Below are positions 26,509 through 36,632 of a stretch of 64,000 bases of DNA, in pieces; the stretch's first letter is position 1; every line of letters starts with the position of its first letter. Location of the stretch: assembly GCA_020161845.1 (NCBI GenBank), contig JAIUNK010000002.1, positions 62,001 through 126,000 of the forward strand. The letters run 5' to 3'. The notes under the pieces were generated by a model. It was not told the DNA's origin and did not search any database. It worked only from the letters and a program-made list of their open reading frames with translations. The position numbers and the translations under genes were made by a program. This DNA is from Actinomycetota bacterium. GTDB lineage: Bacteria; Actinomycetota; Actinomycetes; Actinomycetales; Dermatophilaceae.

Positions 26509-28248
26509 TCAGGCGACCATCGGCACGAGATCGGGCACGGCGGCGCGCGCCGCGCTGGCGGCGGCGTCGGAGCGCTCGCGCTCGGCGGCTTCCTCCCCGG
26601 CCACCCGGGCCCGATACGACGCGATCTCCGCGGCGGTCCGCTCGGCATCCCAGGCCAGCAGCGGCGCCACGATGGCGCCCAGTTCCTCCAGGCTGGAGGC
26701 GCCCCGGTCGCGGGTCTCGTAGTCGAGGCGGATGCGCTTGCGCAGGATGTCCTCCAGGTGCAGCGCCCCCTCATGGGTGACGGCGAAGGCGGCCTCGGCC
26801 CGCAGGTACGCCGGCGCGGTCGCCATCGGCTGCCCGAGCGTCGGGTCGGCGTCGATCATGTCGAGCAGCACGTCGATCTCGTCGCCGTAGCGATCCAGCA
26901 GATGCTGCACCCGCGCCACCTCCCAGCCGCGCTCCGCCGCGATCTGGCGTCGGCGGGCCTGGACCCCGCGGTAGCGAGCCGCGCCGACCAGCGGAATCTG
27001 GCTGGTCACGCAGGGGTGATCGGAGACCCCCGCCTCGCCGTACAGGTGGGTGACGGCGAAGTCCACCGCGTCCTGGGCCATCACGCGGTACGTCGTGAGC
27101 TTGCCCCCGGCGATGGCGCACATGCCCGGCGCGACCTCGGTGACGGTGTGCTCTCGGCTGACCTTGGCCGAGGAGGCGTCGTCCTTGGTCTTGGGCTGCA
27201 GCAGCGGCCGCAGCCCGGCGTAGGTGCCGATGATGTCGGCGCGGGTGAGCGGATCGGCCAGCACCGAATTGGCATGGTCGAGCACATAGTCGATGTCGGC
27301 GGCCGTCGCCACGGGGTGGGCCAGGTCCTCGTGCCAGGCGGTGTCGGTGGTGCCGATCACCCAATAGCGCGGCCACGGGATGATGAACAGCACGGACTTC
27401 TCGGTGCGCAGGAAGATGCCCGTCGAGCCGTCGATGCGGTCCTTCGGCACCACGATGTGGATGCCCTTGCTGGCGAGCACCCGCAAGCCGGCGTCGTCGC
27501 GCACCAGGTCCTGGGTCTGCTCGGTCCACACCCCGGTGGCGTTGATGACGTATTTGGCGTGCACCTGCAGGTCCCGGCCGTTCTCCAGGTCGCGGATCGT
27601 GGCGCCGACGACCCGGCCCTGGTCGTCCTTGGTGAAACCGACCACCTGGGACCGGCTGGCCGCGAGGGCCCCGAACCCGGCGGCGGTGCGCACGAGGTCG
27701 ATGACCAGGCGGGCGTCGTCCACGCGGGCGTCGTAGAACTGGATGGCCCCAACCAACGCGTCGTCGCGGATCCCGGGGAAGAGTCGCTTGGCGCCCTTCC
27801 TGCTGAAGTGCTTCTGCGGCGGGACGTTGCGCCGGCCACCCCCGCCGATCTGGGCCAGGACGTCGTACATTCCCACGCCCACCGCGCTGTAGCTGCGTTC
27901 GATGACCGGCATCTTCAGCGGCCACAGGAAGGACTGCGCCTTCACCAGGTGCGGCGCGGTGCGCTCCAGCAGCAGTCCCCGCTCCTTGAGGGCCTCGGCG
28001 ACCAGGGCGAAGTCGAAGTTGTAGAGGTAGCGCAGCCCGCCGTGCACGAGCTTGCTGGACCACTGGGAGGTGCCGCCGGCCCAGTCCTGGGCCTCCACGA
28101 TCGCGGTGCGCAGGCCGCGGGTCGCCGCGTCCAACGCGATGCCGGCCCCCGTCACGCCGCCGCCCACCACGAGAACGTCGACCCCCTGGTCGTCCGCCAT
28201 CGCCGCCAGGGCCCGCTCCCGGGACTGTCTCGTCAGGGCCGTGCTCAT
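26509..28248 (-). CDS. glpD: Glycerol-3-phosphate dehydrogenase
   Basis: A 579-residue FAD-dependent enzyme that oxidises glycerol 3-phosphate to dihydroxyacetone phosphate at the membrane. The FAD-binding motif [20 protein letters not shown] and the family patterns [18 protein letters not shown] and [12 protein letters not shown] are intact, and the C-terminal helical domain is complete. ATG 28248 has AGGAGGAG upstream. It is first in the glpD-glpK unit and divergent from a SorC-type regulator, which is the likely local controller. Confidence 0.95.
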   Translation of the reverse strand: MSTALTRQSRERALAAMADDQGVDVLVVGGGVTGAGIALDAATRGLRTAIVEAQDWAGGTSQWSSKLVHGGLRYLYNFDFALVAEALKERGLLLERTAPHLVKAQSFLWPLKMPVIERSYSAVGVGMYDVLAQIGGGGRRNVPPQKHFSRKGAKRLFPGIRDDALVGAIQFYDARVDDARLVIDLVRTAAGFGALAASRSQVVGFTKDDQGRVVGATIRDLENGRDLQVHAKYVINATGVWTEQTQDLVRDDAGLRVLASKGIHIVVPKDRIDGSTGIFLRTEKSVLFIIPWPRYWVIGTTDTAWHEDLAHPVATAADIDYVLDHANSVLADPLTRADIIGTYAGLRPLLQPKTKDDASSAKVSREHTVTEVAPGMCAIAGGKLTTYRVMAQDAVDFAVTHLYGEAGVSDHPCVTSQIPLVGAARYRGVQARRRQIAAERGWEVARVQHLLDRYGDEIDVLLDMIDADPTLGQPMATAPAYLRAEAAFAVTHEGALHLEDILRKRIRLDYETRDRGASSLEELGAIVAPLLAWDAERTAAEIASYRARVAGEEAAERERSDAAASAARAAVPDLVPMVA

Positions 28249-28328
28249 GGTCCGCTCCTCCTCGGGCGCCACCAGGCGTCCCCTCCCATCATCGCGCCGT
28301 CGGGGCGCCGTGGCGCCGCTGACGTGCT

Positions 28329-28359
28329 GTCTGAATCACCACAATGACCCCGGTCTGAA
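28329..28359. promoter_or_regulatory. Direct-repeat operator candidate in the glpD/SorC control region
   Basis: GTCTGAA occurs at 28329-28335 and 28353-28359, a 24-base step. On the minus strand TTGCCC near 28366 and CATTGT near 28340 could form the glpD promoter, with the repeats flanking its -10 region. Confidence 0.35.
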
Positions 28360-28376
28360 CGAAAGGGCAAGTGGCA

Positions 28377-28390
28377 TGCACGAACGTGCA
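28377..28390. promoter_or_regulatory. Palindrome TGCACG-AA-CGTGCA before the SorC regulator gene
   Basis: A perfect 6-base inverted repeat with a 2-base centre, 17 bases before ATG 28407 and just upstream of the probable -10 box TACGCT. Its position fits autorepression. Confidence 0.45.
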
Positions 28391-28394
28391 GCCC

Positions 28395-28400
28395 TACGCT
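28395..28400 (+). promoter_or_regulatory. -10 box TACGCT, leaderless start of the SorC gene
   Basis: Six bases separate it from ATG 28407, which has no SD. Confidence 0.45.
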
Positions 28401-28406
28401 GGCGCC

Positions 28407-29426
28407 ATGCACGGACGAGAGGCCCTGTTCGAGGCGGCGACCCGGTATTACCTGCAGGACGAGACGATGGCCGCCATCGGCGCACGGCTCGGGGTGTCGC
28501 GCTCGACGGTGTCTCGGATGCTGCGGGAGGCTCGCGAGAGTGGGCTGGTGCGGATCACGCTGACCCCGCCGGAGCAGGCCCCGACCCGGCTGGCGCAGGA
28601 TCTCACCGACACCTTCGGGGTCACCGCGCACGTCGTACCCTCCCGCGAGTCCGCCACCCCCGGCGGCCAGCTCGACGCCGTCGCCCGGCAGGCCGCCGCC
28701 CTGGTCGGCGACCTGATGGGCGACGAAACCACGTTGGGCGTGGCGTGGGGCACCACGGTCAGCGCGGTGGCCGCGCGGCTCGTCCCGCGCCCGACCCGCG
28801 GCAGCGCCGTGGTGCAGCTGAACGGGGCGGCGAGCACCTCCAGCTCCGGCGTCGGCTACGCCGGGGAGGTCCTCGCGCGGTTCGGCGCGGCGTTCGACGC
28901 GCCCGTGCACTACTTCCCGGTCCCGGCGTTCTTCGACTACGCGACCACGCGGGACGCGCTGTGGCGGGAGCGGACCGTACGCCGGGTGCTCGACCTTCAG
29001 GCGCGTCTGGACGTGGCGATCTTCGGCGTCGGATCGTTCGCCGGGCCGGTCATGTCGCACGTCTACGCCGAGGGCTACCTCAGCGCCCAGGAGATGGCCG
29101 ACCTGCTGCGGCAGGGCGCGGTCGGCGACATCTGCACGGTGCTGCTGCGCGCCGACGGCAGCTACGCCGACATCCCGACCAATTCCCGCGCCTCCGGCCC
29201 GAGCCCGGCCGTGCTGGCGGGGGTGGGCCGCCGGGTGTGCGTGGTGGCCGGGCGGCATCGGGCCGCCAGCACGCTGGGCGCGCTGCGCTCCGGGGCCGTG
29301 ACCGACCTGGTCATCGACGAGCCGACGGCGCGCACGGTGCTCGCCGCAGACCGCGCCGGGCCGCGGCCGCGGGACTGGGCGCCGGACGACGGCGGATTCG
29401 GCGCGCGGCGTACGGTGGGGCCGTGA
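28407..29426 (+). CDS. SorC/CggR-type sugar-binding transcriptional regulator
   Basis: A 339-residue regulator with an N-terminal HTH (about 5-50, YYLQDETMAAIGARLGVSRSTVSRMLREARESGLVRI) and a C-terminal SorC sugar-phosphate-binding domain (LGVAWGTTVSAV, VVQLNGA, IFGVGSFAG). It is divergent from glpD, so control of glycerol or glycerol-phosphate use is a reasonable inference. The family ligand is a phosphorylated sugar or triose. A longer frame from 28371 exists. ATG 28407 is favoured by the domain start and the TACGCT box. The stop overlaps the next gene by 4 bases (GTGA). Confidence 0.87.
   Translation: MHGREALFEAATRYYLQDETMAAIGARLGVSRSTVSRMLREARESGLVRITLTPPEQAPTRLAQDLTDTFGVTAHVVPSRESATPGGQLDAVARQAAALVGDLMGDETTLGVAWGTTVSAVAARLVPRPTRGSAVVQLNGAASTSSSGVGYAGEVLARFGAAFDAPVHYFPVPAFFDYATTRDALWRERTVRRVLDLQARLDVAIFGVGSFAGPVMSHVYAEGYLSAQEMADLLRQGAVGDICTVLLRADGSYADIPTNSRASGPSPAVLAGVGRRVCVVAGRHRAASTLGALRSGAVTDLVIDEPTARTVLAADRAGPRPRDWAPDDGGFGARRTVGP
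29411..29416 (+). promoter_or_regulatory. -10 box TACGGT, possible internal leaderless start
   Basis: Six bases before GTG 29423, inside the 3' end of the SorC gene. Confidence 0.3.
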
Positions 29427-30451
29427 CCGCGCAGCCCCAGCCCCCGGTGCCGGCCGCGGCGGCGTCCGGCGCGGCTAACGGCGCGGCGCCCGGGCGGGAA
29501 CCGTGCTCGCGGCAGTGGGACCGGCTGGCGGCCCCCCTGTGGGGCTCGGCGGCGCGGACCGCGTTCTGGGTCTGCGTGGAGCAGCCCGGTCCGTGGGGGG
29601 TGCACGCGCTGGTCGAATCGCGGCTCGACCCGGCGGTCGGGGCGGCGCTGGACGCCGCCACCCGGTCGGCCGGAGGCCGCCCGCTGCTGATCCGCGCCGT
29701 CGGCGACCGGCGCCAGGACATCGGCACCACCCTGCGCCGGGTTTACCTGGCCGGCGGAGCGGCGACCGGCCGACCCTGGCTGCTGCAGGGGCTCATCGCC
29801 GACCCGTCCGCCCTCGTGGACCTGCCGTGGGCCCAGATCGCCGGCGGTGACCAGGCCGCCGTGCGGGCGGCTCTGCCCGATCTCGAACCCTGCCCCGATC
29901 CCCTGCTGCTGGTCTGCACCAATGGCAAGCGGGACCGGTGTTGCGCCGAACGCGGCCGTGCGGTCGCCGGATACGCCGCCGGGCAGCGCGGCGCCACCGT
30001 CTGGGAATGCACGCACACCGGCGGCCACCGGTTCGCCCCGACCGGGCTGATCCTGCCGGCCGGGGCCATGCTGGGCCGGCTCGACGGGCCGGTCGCGGTG
30101 GCCGCGCTGGACGCCGCCCGGGACGGCTCGCTGCCAGAGGTCGTGCTGGCCGGCGGCCACCTGCGCGGGCTGGCGCACCTGGAGCCGGCCGCCCAGGCCG
30201 CCGACGCCTACATCCGCGGGACCATCGGGGAGACCTCGTCCGCCGCGCTGCAGGTCACGCCCGCCGACGACGGTCTGCTCGCGCGGCTGCGGGGGCGGCT
30301 GGGGTCTCGCACGGAGACGTCGTACGTCGTGCGCCATCGCGACGGGCGCTCCTGGCCGGTCGTGGTCACCGCGCGGAAGGTCCCCACTCCCCCGGCCTCG
30401 TGCGGGAAGGCGCCGGGGGCGGAGACGCTGTACGCCGTGCGCCCGGCCTGA
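29423..30451 (+). CDS. Sucrase/ferredoxin-like family protein
   Basis: A 342-residue protein of the sucrase/ferredoxin-like (Apd1-like) family, a thioredoxin-like fold thought to bind a [2Fe-2S] cluster. The conserved motifs are CTNGKRDRCCAERGRAVA and WECTHTGGHRFAPTGLILP, holding the Cys and His ligand candidates. The function in bacteria is unknown. The C-terminal section SYVVRHRDGRSWPVVV is typical. GTG 29423 overlaps the SorC stop (GTGA). It converges on parE. Confidence 0.8.
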   Translation: MTAQPQPPVPAAAASGAANGAAPGREPCSRQWDRLAAPLWGSAARTAFWVCVEQPGPWGVHALVESRLDPAVGAALDAATRSAGGRPLLIRAVGDRRQDIGTTLRRVYLAGGAATGRPWLLQGLIADPSALVDLPWAQIAGGDQAAVRAALPDLEPCPDPLLLVCTNGKRDRCCAERGRAVAGYAAGQRGATVWECTHTGGHRFAPTGLILPAGAMLGRLDGPVAVAALDAARDGSLPEVVLAGGHLRGLAHLEPAAQAADAYIRGTIGETSSAALQVTPADDGLLARLRGRLGSRTETSYVVRHRDGRSWPVVVTARKVPTPPASCGKAPGAETLYAVRPA

Positions 30452-30452
30452 C

Positions 30453-30595
30453 CTCCGCCCGTCCGAACTCACGCTCCGCTGACGTCCGCCCCGGCTGCGC
30501 GCGTCGTCACGCGTCGAGCCCTGTGGACGCGCTCCTCACGCTCCGCCCGCCCCGAACTCACGCTCCGCTGACGTCCGCCCCGGCTGCGCGCTTCG

Positions 30596-30606
<11 letters not shown>
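30453..30606. repeat. Direct repeat of the parE 3' end (two copies, about 89-base step)
   Basis: Copy 1 at 30463-30517 and copy 2 at 30552-30606 match in 54 of 55 positions; the match continues leftward (30453 and 30541) with one indel. Copy 2 contains the last codons and stop of parE, and copy 1 is a downstream duplicate. The insert between copies holds a short CGCGTC/GACGCG hairpin. Confidence 0.95.
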
Positions 30607-32719
<2,113 letters not shown>

Positions 32720-33074
32720 GGGAGAGGTCCTTTCTGCAGGTGACCGCGTGGGGGCGGTCGCCTGTCAGGGTAACGTGCGGCACCGACAGCCCAGCCGCCG
32801 CCACGCCACGCCGGACCGCGCTCCTGAGGCCCACCCGACCGCTCGCCCGATGCCGACGTCGCGGCCATTTCCTTGCTCGCGGCCCCGCGGGGCCGATGAG
32901 GAAGACGGCAACCGCCCCGTCGGCCGCGCCAAGCACCCCGTCGGCCGCGCCGAGCACCCCGTGGTGCCGGCCGGGAACAGACGCGCATGCTTGACTGTTG
33001 GACGAGGCGAGGCACATGGCTCGGCGTCGACCCATCCGGGGTCGCCCGCTCAGGGCCGTGGCGGGAAGGTAAAC
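32720..33074. other. 355-base region between parE and DUF7455
   Basis: No convincing gene. A TACCCT -10-like box for parE lies on the minus strand at 32767-32772, with no clear -35. TTGACT at 32991-32996 could be a -35 for the DUF7455 gene, but its -10 is weak. It also contains the 21-bp tandem repeat at 32915-32956. Confidence 0.45.
32915..32956. repeat. 21-bp tandem repeat (2 units)
   Basis: Two adjacent units, 32915-32935 and 32936-32956, start ccccgtcggccgcgcc and differ at one position. They lie in non-coding DNA. Confidence 0.9.
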
Positions 33075-33284
33075 GTGAGCACTGCACTGGCGAACACACT
33101 GACCGCCGCTGACCGCTGCGACCGGTGCGGAGCGCAGGCTTACGTCCGGGCGCGGTTGGCATCCGGTGGTGAGCTGCTCTTCTGCGGCCACCACGCGCGC
33201 AAACACCTTCCGGCACTCACCGGCATCGCCGAGATCTCCGACGAGACCGGCCGCCTGAGCTCGGAGCCGTCGCTGGAGCGCTGA
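33075..33284 (+). CDS. DUF7455 family small protein
   Basis: A 69-residue actinobacterial protein. CDRCGAQAYVRARLASGGELLFCGHHARKH contains a CxxC and a CxHH pair that probably bind zinc. The family is commonly found between the primary sigma factor gene and topoisomerase IV parE; its function is unknown. GTG 33075 is preceded by GAAGG. It is followed after 3 bases by the DUF456 gene. Confidence 0.82.
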   Translation: MSTALANTLTAADRCDRCGAQAYVRARLASGGELLFCGHHARKHLPALTGIAEISDETGRLSSEPSLER

Positions 33285-33287
33285 GGC

Positions 33288-33779
33288 GTGGACCTCGCCG
33301 TCGGCACGGCCTTGGCCGCCGCGGGCATTCTGTTCGGACTCATCGGCATCGTGGTCCCGGTTCTGCCGGGCCTCATCGTGGTGCTCGCGTCGGTGTTGCT
33401 GTGGGCCGTGGTGGCGCACGATCCGGTGGCGTACGTCGTGCTCGCGGCGGCCGTCGTCATCGCTGCGCTGGGTTGGACGCTGCAATATCTGCTGCCGGGA
33501 CGTCGCCTCAAGGAGGCCGGCGTCCCGACCCGCACCGTGATCGTCGGCGGTATCGGCGCGGTCATCGGGCTCTTTCTGATCCCCGGGCTGGGTCTGCTGG
33601 TCGGTTTCGTAGCTGGAGTGCTCCTCGCGGAGCTGGCGCGGCAACGCACGCTGCAGGCGGCGTGGCCCTCGGTCAAACAGGCACTCGCGGCGGCGGCGCT
33701 CAGTTTCGGCATCGAACTTGCCGCGGGAGCCCTGATCGCCACCGCCTTCGCGATCGGCGCCTGGCGGCTACTCGGCTAA
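33288..33779 (+). CDS. DUF456 family membrane protein
   Basis: A 163-residue hydrophobic protein with about five predicted membrane helices and glycine-rich loops (GIVVPVLPGL, GGIGAVIGLFLIPGLGLLVGFVAGV), the pattern of DUF456. The function is unknown. It starts at GTG 33288, three bases after the DUF7455 stop. It ends before the bidirectional hairpin at 33826. Confidence 0.82.
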   Translation: MDLAVGTALAAAGILFGLIGIVVPVLPGLIVVLASVLLWAVVAHDPVAYVVLAAAVVIAALGWTLQYLLPGRRLKEAGVPTRTVIVGGIGAVIGLFLIPGLGLLVGFVAGVLLAELARQRTLQAAWPSVKQALAAAALSFGIELAAGALIATAFAIGAWRLLG

Positions 33780-33825
33780 CGGCGTACCCCGGCGGCTCCC
33801 GGCGTGCCCGCCGGGCATCGTCGTG

Positions 33826-33857
33826 AGGGCCCGGCATCGTCCGCGATGCCGGGCCCT
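33826..33857. terminator. Bidirectional hairpin between convergent DUF456 and DUF3040 genes
   Basis: AGGGCCCGGCATCG (33826-33839) pairs perfectly with CGATGCCGGGCCCT (33844-33857) over a 4-base loop. It lies 46 bases past the DUF456 stop and 52 bases past the DUF3040 stop. Confidence 0.8.
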
Positions 33858-33909
33858 TCGACGTGAATGTTGCGCTGAGGGTTCAGGGGGGCTGAGGGTC
33901 TGCTGGGAT

Positions 33910-34311
33910 TCAGCGACCGTCGTTGCGCCGACGGTCCCAGCGGTCGTCCATCCGCTGCATGAACGAACCGGACCCACTCTTGGGCTTGCGGGCGGTCTTG
34001 GGGTTCGGTCCGCGCTGCGCCGGTCGGGGCGGGCCGTCCGTCTTGGCCACCCGCGGCGGCGTCGCCGCCCAGGCCACTCCGGCCACCATGATGACGAAGC
34101 CCACGACGCCGAGCGGAATGCTCGCTGCGTTGACGCCCAGAACGACGACGGCCAGGCCGAGCACGGCCACGATGATGCCCCCGACAAGCCGCGTCTTGGG
34201 GGCAGACGGCCGACCGTGACCCTTCATCTGAGTCGCGAACGAAGGATCCTCGGCGTAGAGGGCGCGTTCCATCTGCTCCAGGAGTTTTTGTTCGTGCTCC
34301 GACAGTGGCAT
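33910..34311 (-). CDS. DUF3040 family membrane protein
   Basis: A 133-residue actinobacterial protein with the family start MPLSEHEQKLLEQMERALYAEDP, two adjacent membrane helices (about 42-85) and a basic C-terminal tail. The function is unknown. ATG 34311 has AGGAGG upstream. Confidence 0.85.
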   Translation of the reverse strand: MPLSEHEQKLLEQMERALYAEDPSFATQMKGHGRPSAPKTRLVGGIIVAVLGLAVVVLGVNAASIPLGVVGFVIMVAGVAWAATPPRVAKTDGPPRPAQRGPNPKTARKPKSGSGSFMQRMDDRWDRRRNDGR

Positions 34312-34367
34312 CCGTAGCCTCCTCACGCCGGGACGCGCTGGGCGGCGCGTACGGGATCTCCTCGCGG

Positions 34368-34397
34368 GACATACCGTAACCCGATCCGAGTGGTCAA
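34368..34397 (-). promoter_or_regulatory. Promoter of the DUF3040 gene
   Basis: On the minus strand TTGACC (34392-34397) and TATGTC (34368-34373) are separated by 18 bases, about 57 bases before ATG 34311. Confidence 0.5.
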
Positions 34398-34532
34398 GGA
34401 TGGCCGCGCCCCGGCACGTCGTGGTGTCGGTCTCACTAGGATAGGTGGCGAATTCTCGTTGCGATAGCTGGGGGCCCGACCACTCGGCGACCGTTCGGCG
34501 CTGGCTGAACGCTGCCCGCCGCAGCATGCGTC

Positions 34533-35798
34533 TCATTCGTCGCCGACCCGGTCCTCATGGCGGTCTCGATGGTGGCCCCCATGGCGGCGCTCGACCAGGG
34601 CCGCCGGCAGCACGGCCCCCGCACCGAAGCGCGCGCTGGCCCGGTCGATCGCCCGATCGGCATCCCGCCAGCCATGGGCGGGCTCGTCCAGGAAGCCCTG
34701 CACCGGGGCGGTCGTGGCGTCTTGCAGGCCCTCCAGGCGCACCCCGACCAGGCGGATCCGCACCCGCTGCAGGCCTAGGGCGTCGAAGAGGCCGACCGCG
34801 GTGGCATAGATGTCCCGGCTGACGTCGGTGGGTCCCCGCAGGGTCCGCGACCGGGTGATCGTGGTGAAGTCCGCGAACCGCACGCGGATCGTCACCGTCC
34901 GTCCCATCATCCCCTGCGCCCGGGCGCGGGCCGCGGTCCGCTCCGAGAGTCGCAGCAGCCGGCGACGGATCTCCTCGGGATCGTCGATGTCGTAAGAGAA
35001 CGTCTCGTCGGAGCCGACGCTCTTCTCCCGCCGCTGCACCGTCACCCGGCGGGGATCGCGGGCCCAGGACAGGTCGTGCAACTGCGCGCCGACCTCGCCG
35101 AGTGCCCGGCGCAGGGTCTGCTGCGGGGTATGCGCGATGTCGGCGACGGTGTGCAGCCCCAGACGCAGCAAGGCCTCCTCGGTGCGCTCCCCCACCCCCC
35201 ACAAGGCGCCGACCGGCAGCTGCTGAACGAAGGCCACCGCCTCCGCTTCGGGCACGACGACCAGGCCGTCGGGTTTGGCCAGCCCGGACGCCAGTTTCGC
35301 GACGAACTTCGTCGCGGCCACCCCGACCGAGGCGGTGATGCCCTGCTCGTCGGCGATGGTGTCTCGAAGCTGTTGCCCGATCGCGGCGGGAGATCCCAGG
35401 CGCCGGACGGCTCCGGCGACGTCGAGGAACGCCTCGTCCAGACTGAGCGGCTCGACGAGCGGGGTGACGTCGTGGAACACCGCCATCACGGCCTGGGAGA
35501 TCCGCGCGTAGAGCCCGTGGTCGGGAGCGATCACGACGGCCCGTGGACAGAGCCGACGGGCGCGAGCCATCGGCATCGCGGAGGCCACCCCGAATTGCCG
35601 CGCCTCGTAGGTCGCCGAGAGCACCACGCCACGAGTCCCGCCGCCGATGATCGCGGGGCGACCGCGCAGCTCCGGGCGCGACAACAGCGACGCCGAGGCG
35701 TAGAAGGCGTCCATGTCGACGTGCAGGATGGTGCAGCCGGTGTCGTCGGGCGGCCCGTCGCCGGTGCGGGTAGGCAGGGCGAATTGGCGCCGGCTCAT
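34533..35798 (-). CDS. dinB: DNA polymerase IV (Y family)
   Basis: A 421-residue Y-family translesion polymerase. Catalytic motifs HVDMDAFYAS and SLDEAFLDV are intact, and the little-finger domain follows (TVQRREKSVGSDETFSYD). I see no canonical QxxLF-type clamp motif at the C-terminus, which instead ends in a His/Arg/Asp-rich tail. It is the last gene of the leftward dnaE2 cassette, 15 bases after the methyltransferase, so it may act with DnaE2 in damage-induced mutagenesis. Confidence 0.92.
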   Translation of the reverse strand: MSRRQFALPTRTGDGPPDDTGCTILHVDMDAFYASASLLSRPELRGRPAIIGGGTRGVVLSATYEARQFGVASAMPMARARRLCPRAVVIAPDHGLYARISQAVMAVFHDVTPLVEPLSLDEAFLDVAGAVRRLGSPAAIGQQLRDTIADEQGITASVGVAATKFVAKLASGLAKPDGLVVVPEAEAVAFVQQLPVGALWGVGERTEEALLRLGLHTVADIAHTPQQTLRRALGEVGAQLHDLSWARDPRRVTVQRREKSVGSDETFSYDIDDPEEIRRRLLRLSERTAARARAQGMMGRTVTIRVRFADFTTITRSRTLRGPTDVSRDIYATAVGLFDALGLQRVRIRLVGVRLEGLQDATTAPVQGFLDEPAHGWRDADRAIDRASARFGAGAVLPAALVERRHGGHHRDRHEDRVGDE

Positions 35799-35813
35799 CG
35801 GGCCGTCCCGCGG

Positions 35814-36596
35814 TCAGGCCCGTCGGGCCAGCAGGTGCAGGGCGCTGCCGAGTCGACCGAGGAGGTCGCCGTCGGGATGGTCGGCCACGGCCCGCTCGAG
35901 GGCCAGCAGCGCTTCCCGGTCGGCCTCGCTGTCGACATAGGAGGAGGGCACCAGGTCGGTGAACACCCGCAGGCCTTGGGCGTCGGCCACCTCCAGCCCG
36001 GCGGCGGTGACCAAGGCCGCCAGCTCGTCGGCGGTGAACCGGCGCGGGGTCGGGTCGGTATCGCCGTAGCGTCCGTCCGGGCTGACCAGGGCGGCCTGGG
36101 CCTGGGCGAACCGCCCGGCCAGCGCCCGGGCCAGGACCACGGCGAGCCGCTGGGCGACCAGCAGGCTGAGCAGCCCGCCGGGGGCCAGGGCGGCGGCGAT
36201 GTCGGCGAGGGTGCGGGCCGGCTGGTCGTCGAGTTCCAGGACGCCGTGGCAGGTGACCAGGTCGAGGCCCGATCCCAGGTCGAGCCGGACCAGCGTGGAG
36301 GAGTCGCCCTGCACGGCCTCCAGATGCCGGGCGGCGTCGGGGATCCCCGCCTCCCGGACCCGGCGCTCCAGCGAGGCGAGCGCGTCCGGGCTGGGGTCGA
36401 CGACGGTGACGTGGTGACCGAGCGCGGCCAGCGGGACGGCGATGCCGCCCGTGCCGCCGCCGAGGTCGACCACGCGCAACGGTCGACCCACGTGGGCGGA
36501 GCGCTGGGCCACTGCCGCGGTGACGCGCTCCCACAGCAGCGCTGTGCGCGGCGACGAGGCCAGCGTCCCGCGTCGACGGCGCGAGTCTTCGGACAT
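35814..36596 (-). CDS. Class I SAM-dependent methyltransferase
   Basis: A 260-residue methyltransferase with the SAM motif VVDLGGGTGGIAVPLA, acidic VVDPSP and motif LDLVTCHGVLELDD followed by LAPGGLLSLLV. The substrate is unknown; the pattern resembles CmoA/UbiE-like small-molecule or tRNA enzymes. GGAGGAGG precedes ATG 36596. It sits between dnaE2 (36 bases upstream) and dinB (15 bases downstream) on one strand, so it should be expressed with the mutagenesis genes. Confidence 0.85.
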   Translation of the reverse strand: MSEDSRRRRGTLASSPRTALLWERVTAAVAQRSAHVGRPLRVVDLGGGTGGIAVPLAALGHHVTVVDPSPDALASLERRVREAGIPDAARHLEAVQGDSSTLVRLDLGSGLDLVTCHGVLELDDQPARTLADIAAALAPGGLLSLLVAQRLAVVLARALAGRFAQAQAALVSPDGRYGDTDPTPRRFTADELAALVTAAGLEVADAQGLRVFTDLVPSSYVDSEADREALLALERAVADHPDGDLLGRLGSALHLLARRA

Positions 36597-36632
36597 CGGC
36601 GCGTCCTCCTCCTGGAGCCGGTGACCTTCACC

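Noticed and set aside
26457-26774. N-terminal extension of glycerol kinase
   Set aside because: GlpK family proteins start at the [15 protein letters not shown] position, and the extension overlaps the end of glpD.
28052-29422. Upstream extension of the sucrase/ferredoxin-like frame through the SorC gene
   Set aside because: It is out of frame with the clear SorC protein and has no similarity; GTG 29423 fits the family start and the GTGA overlap.
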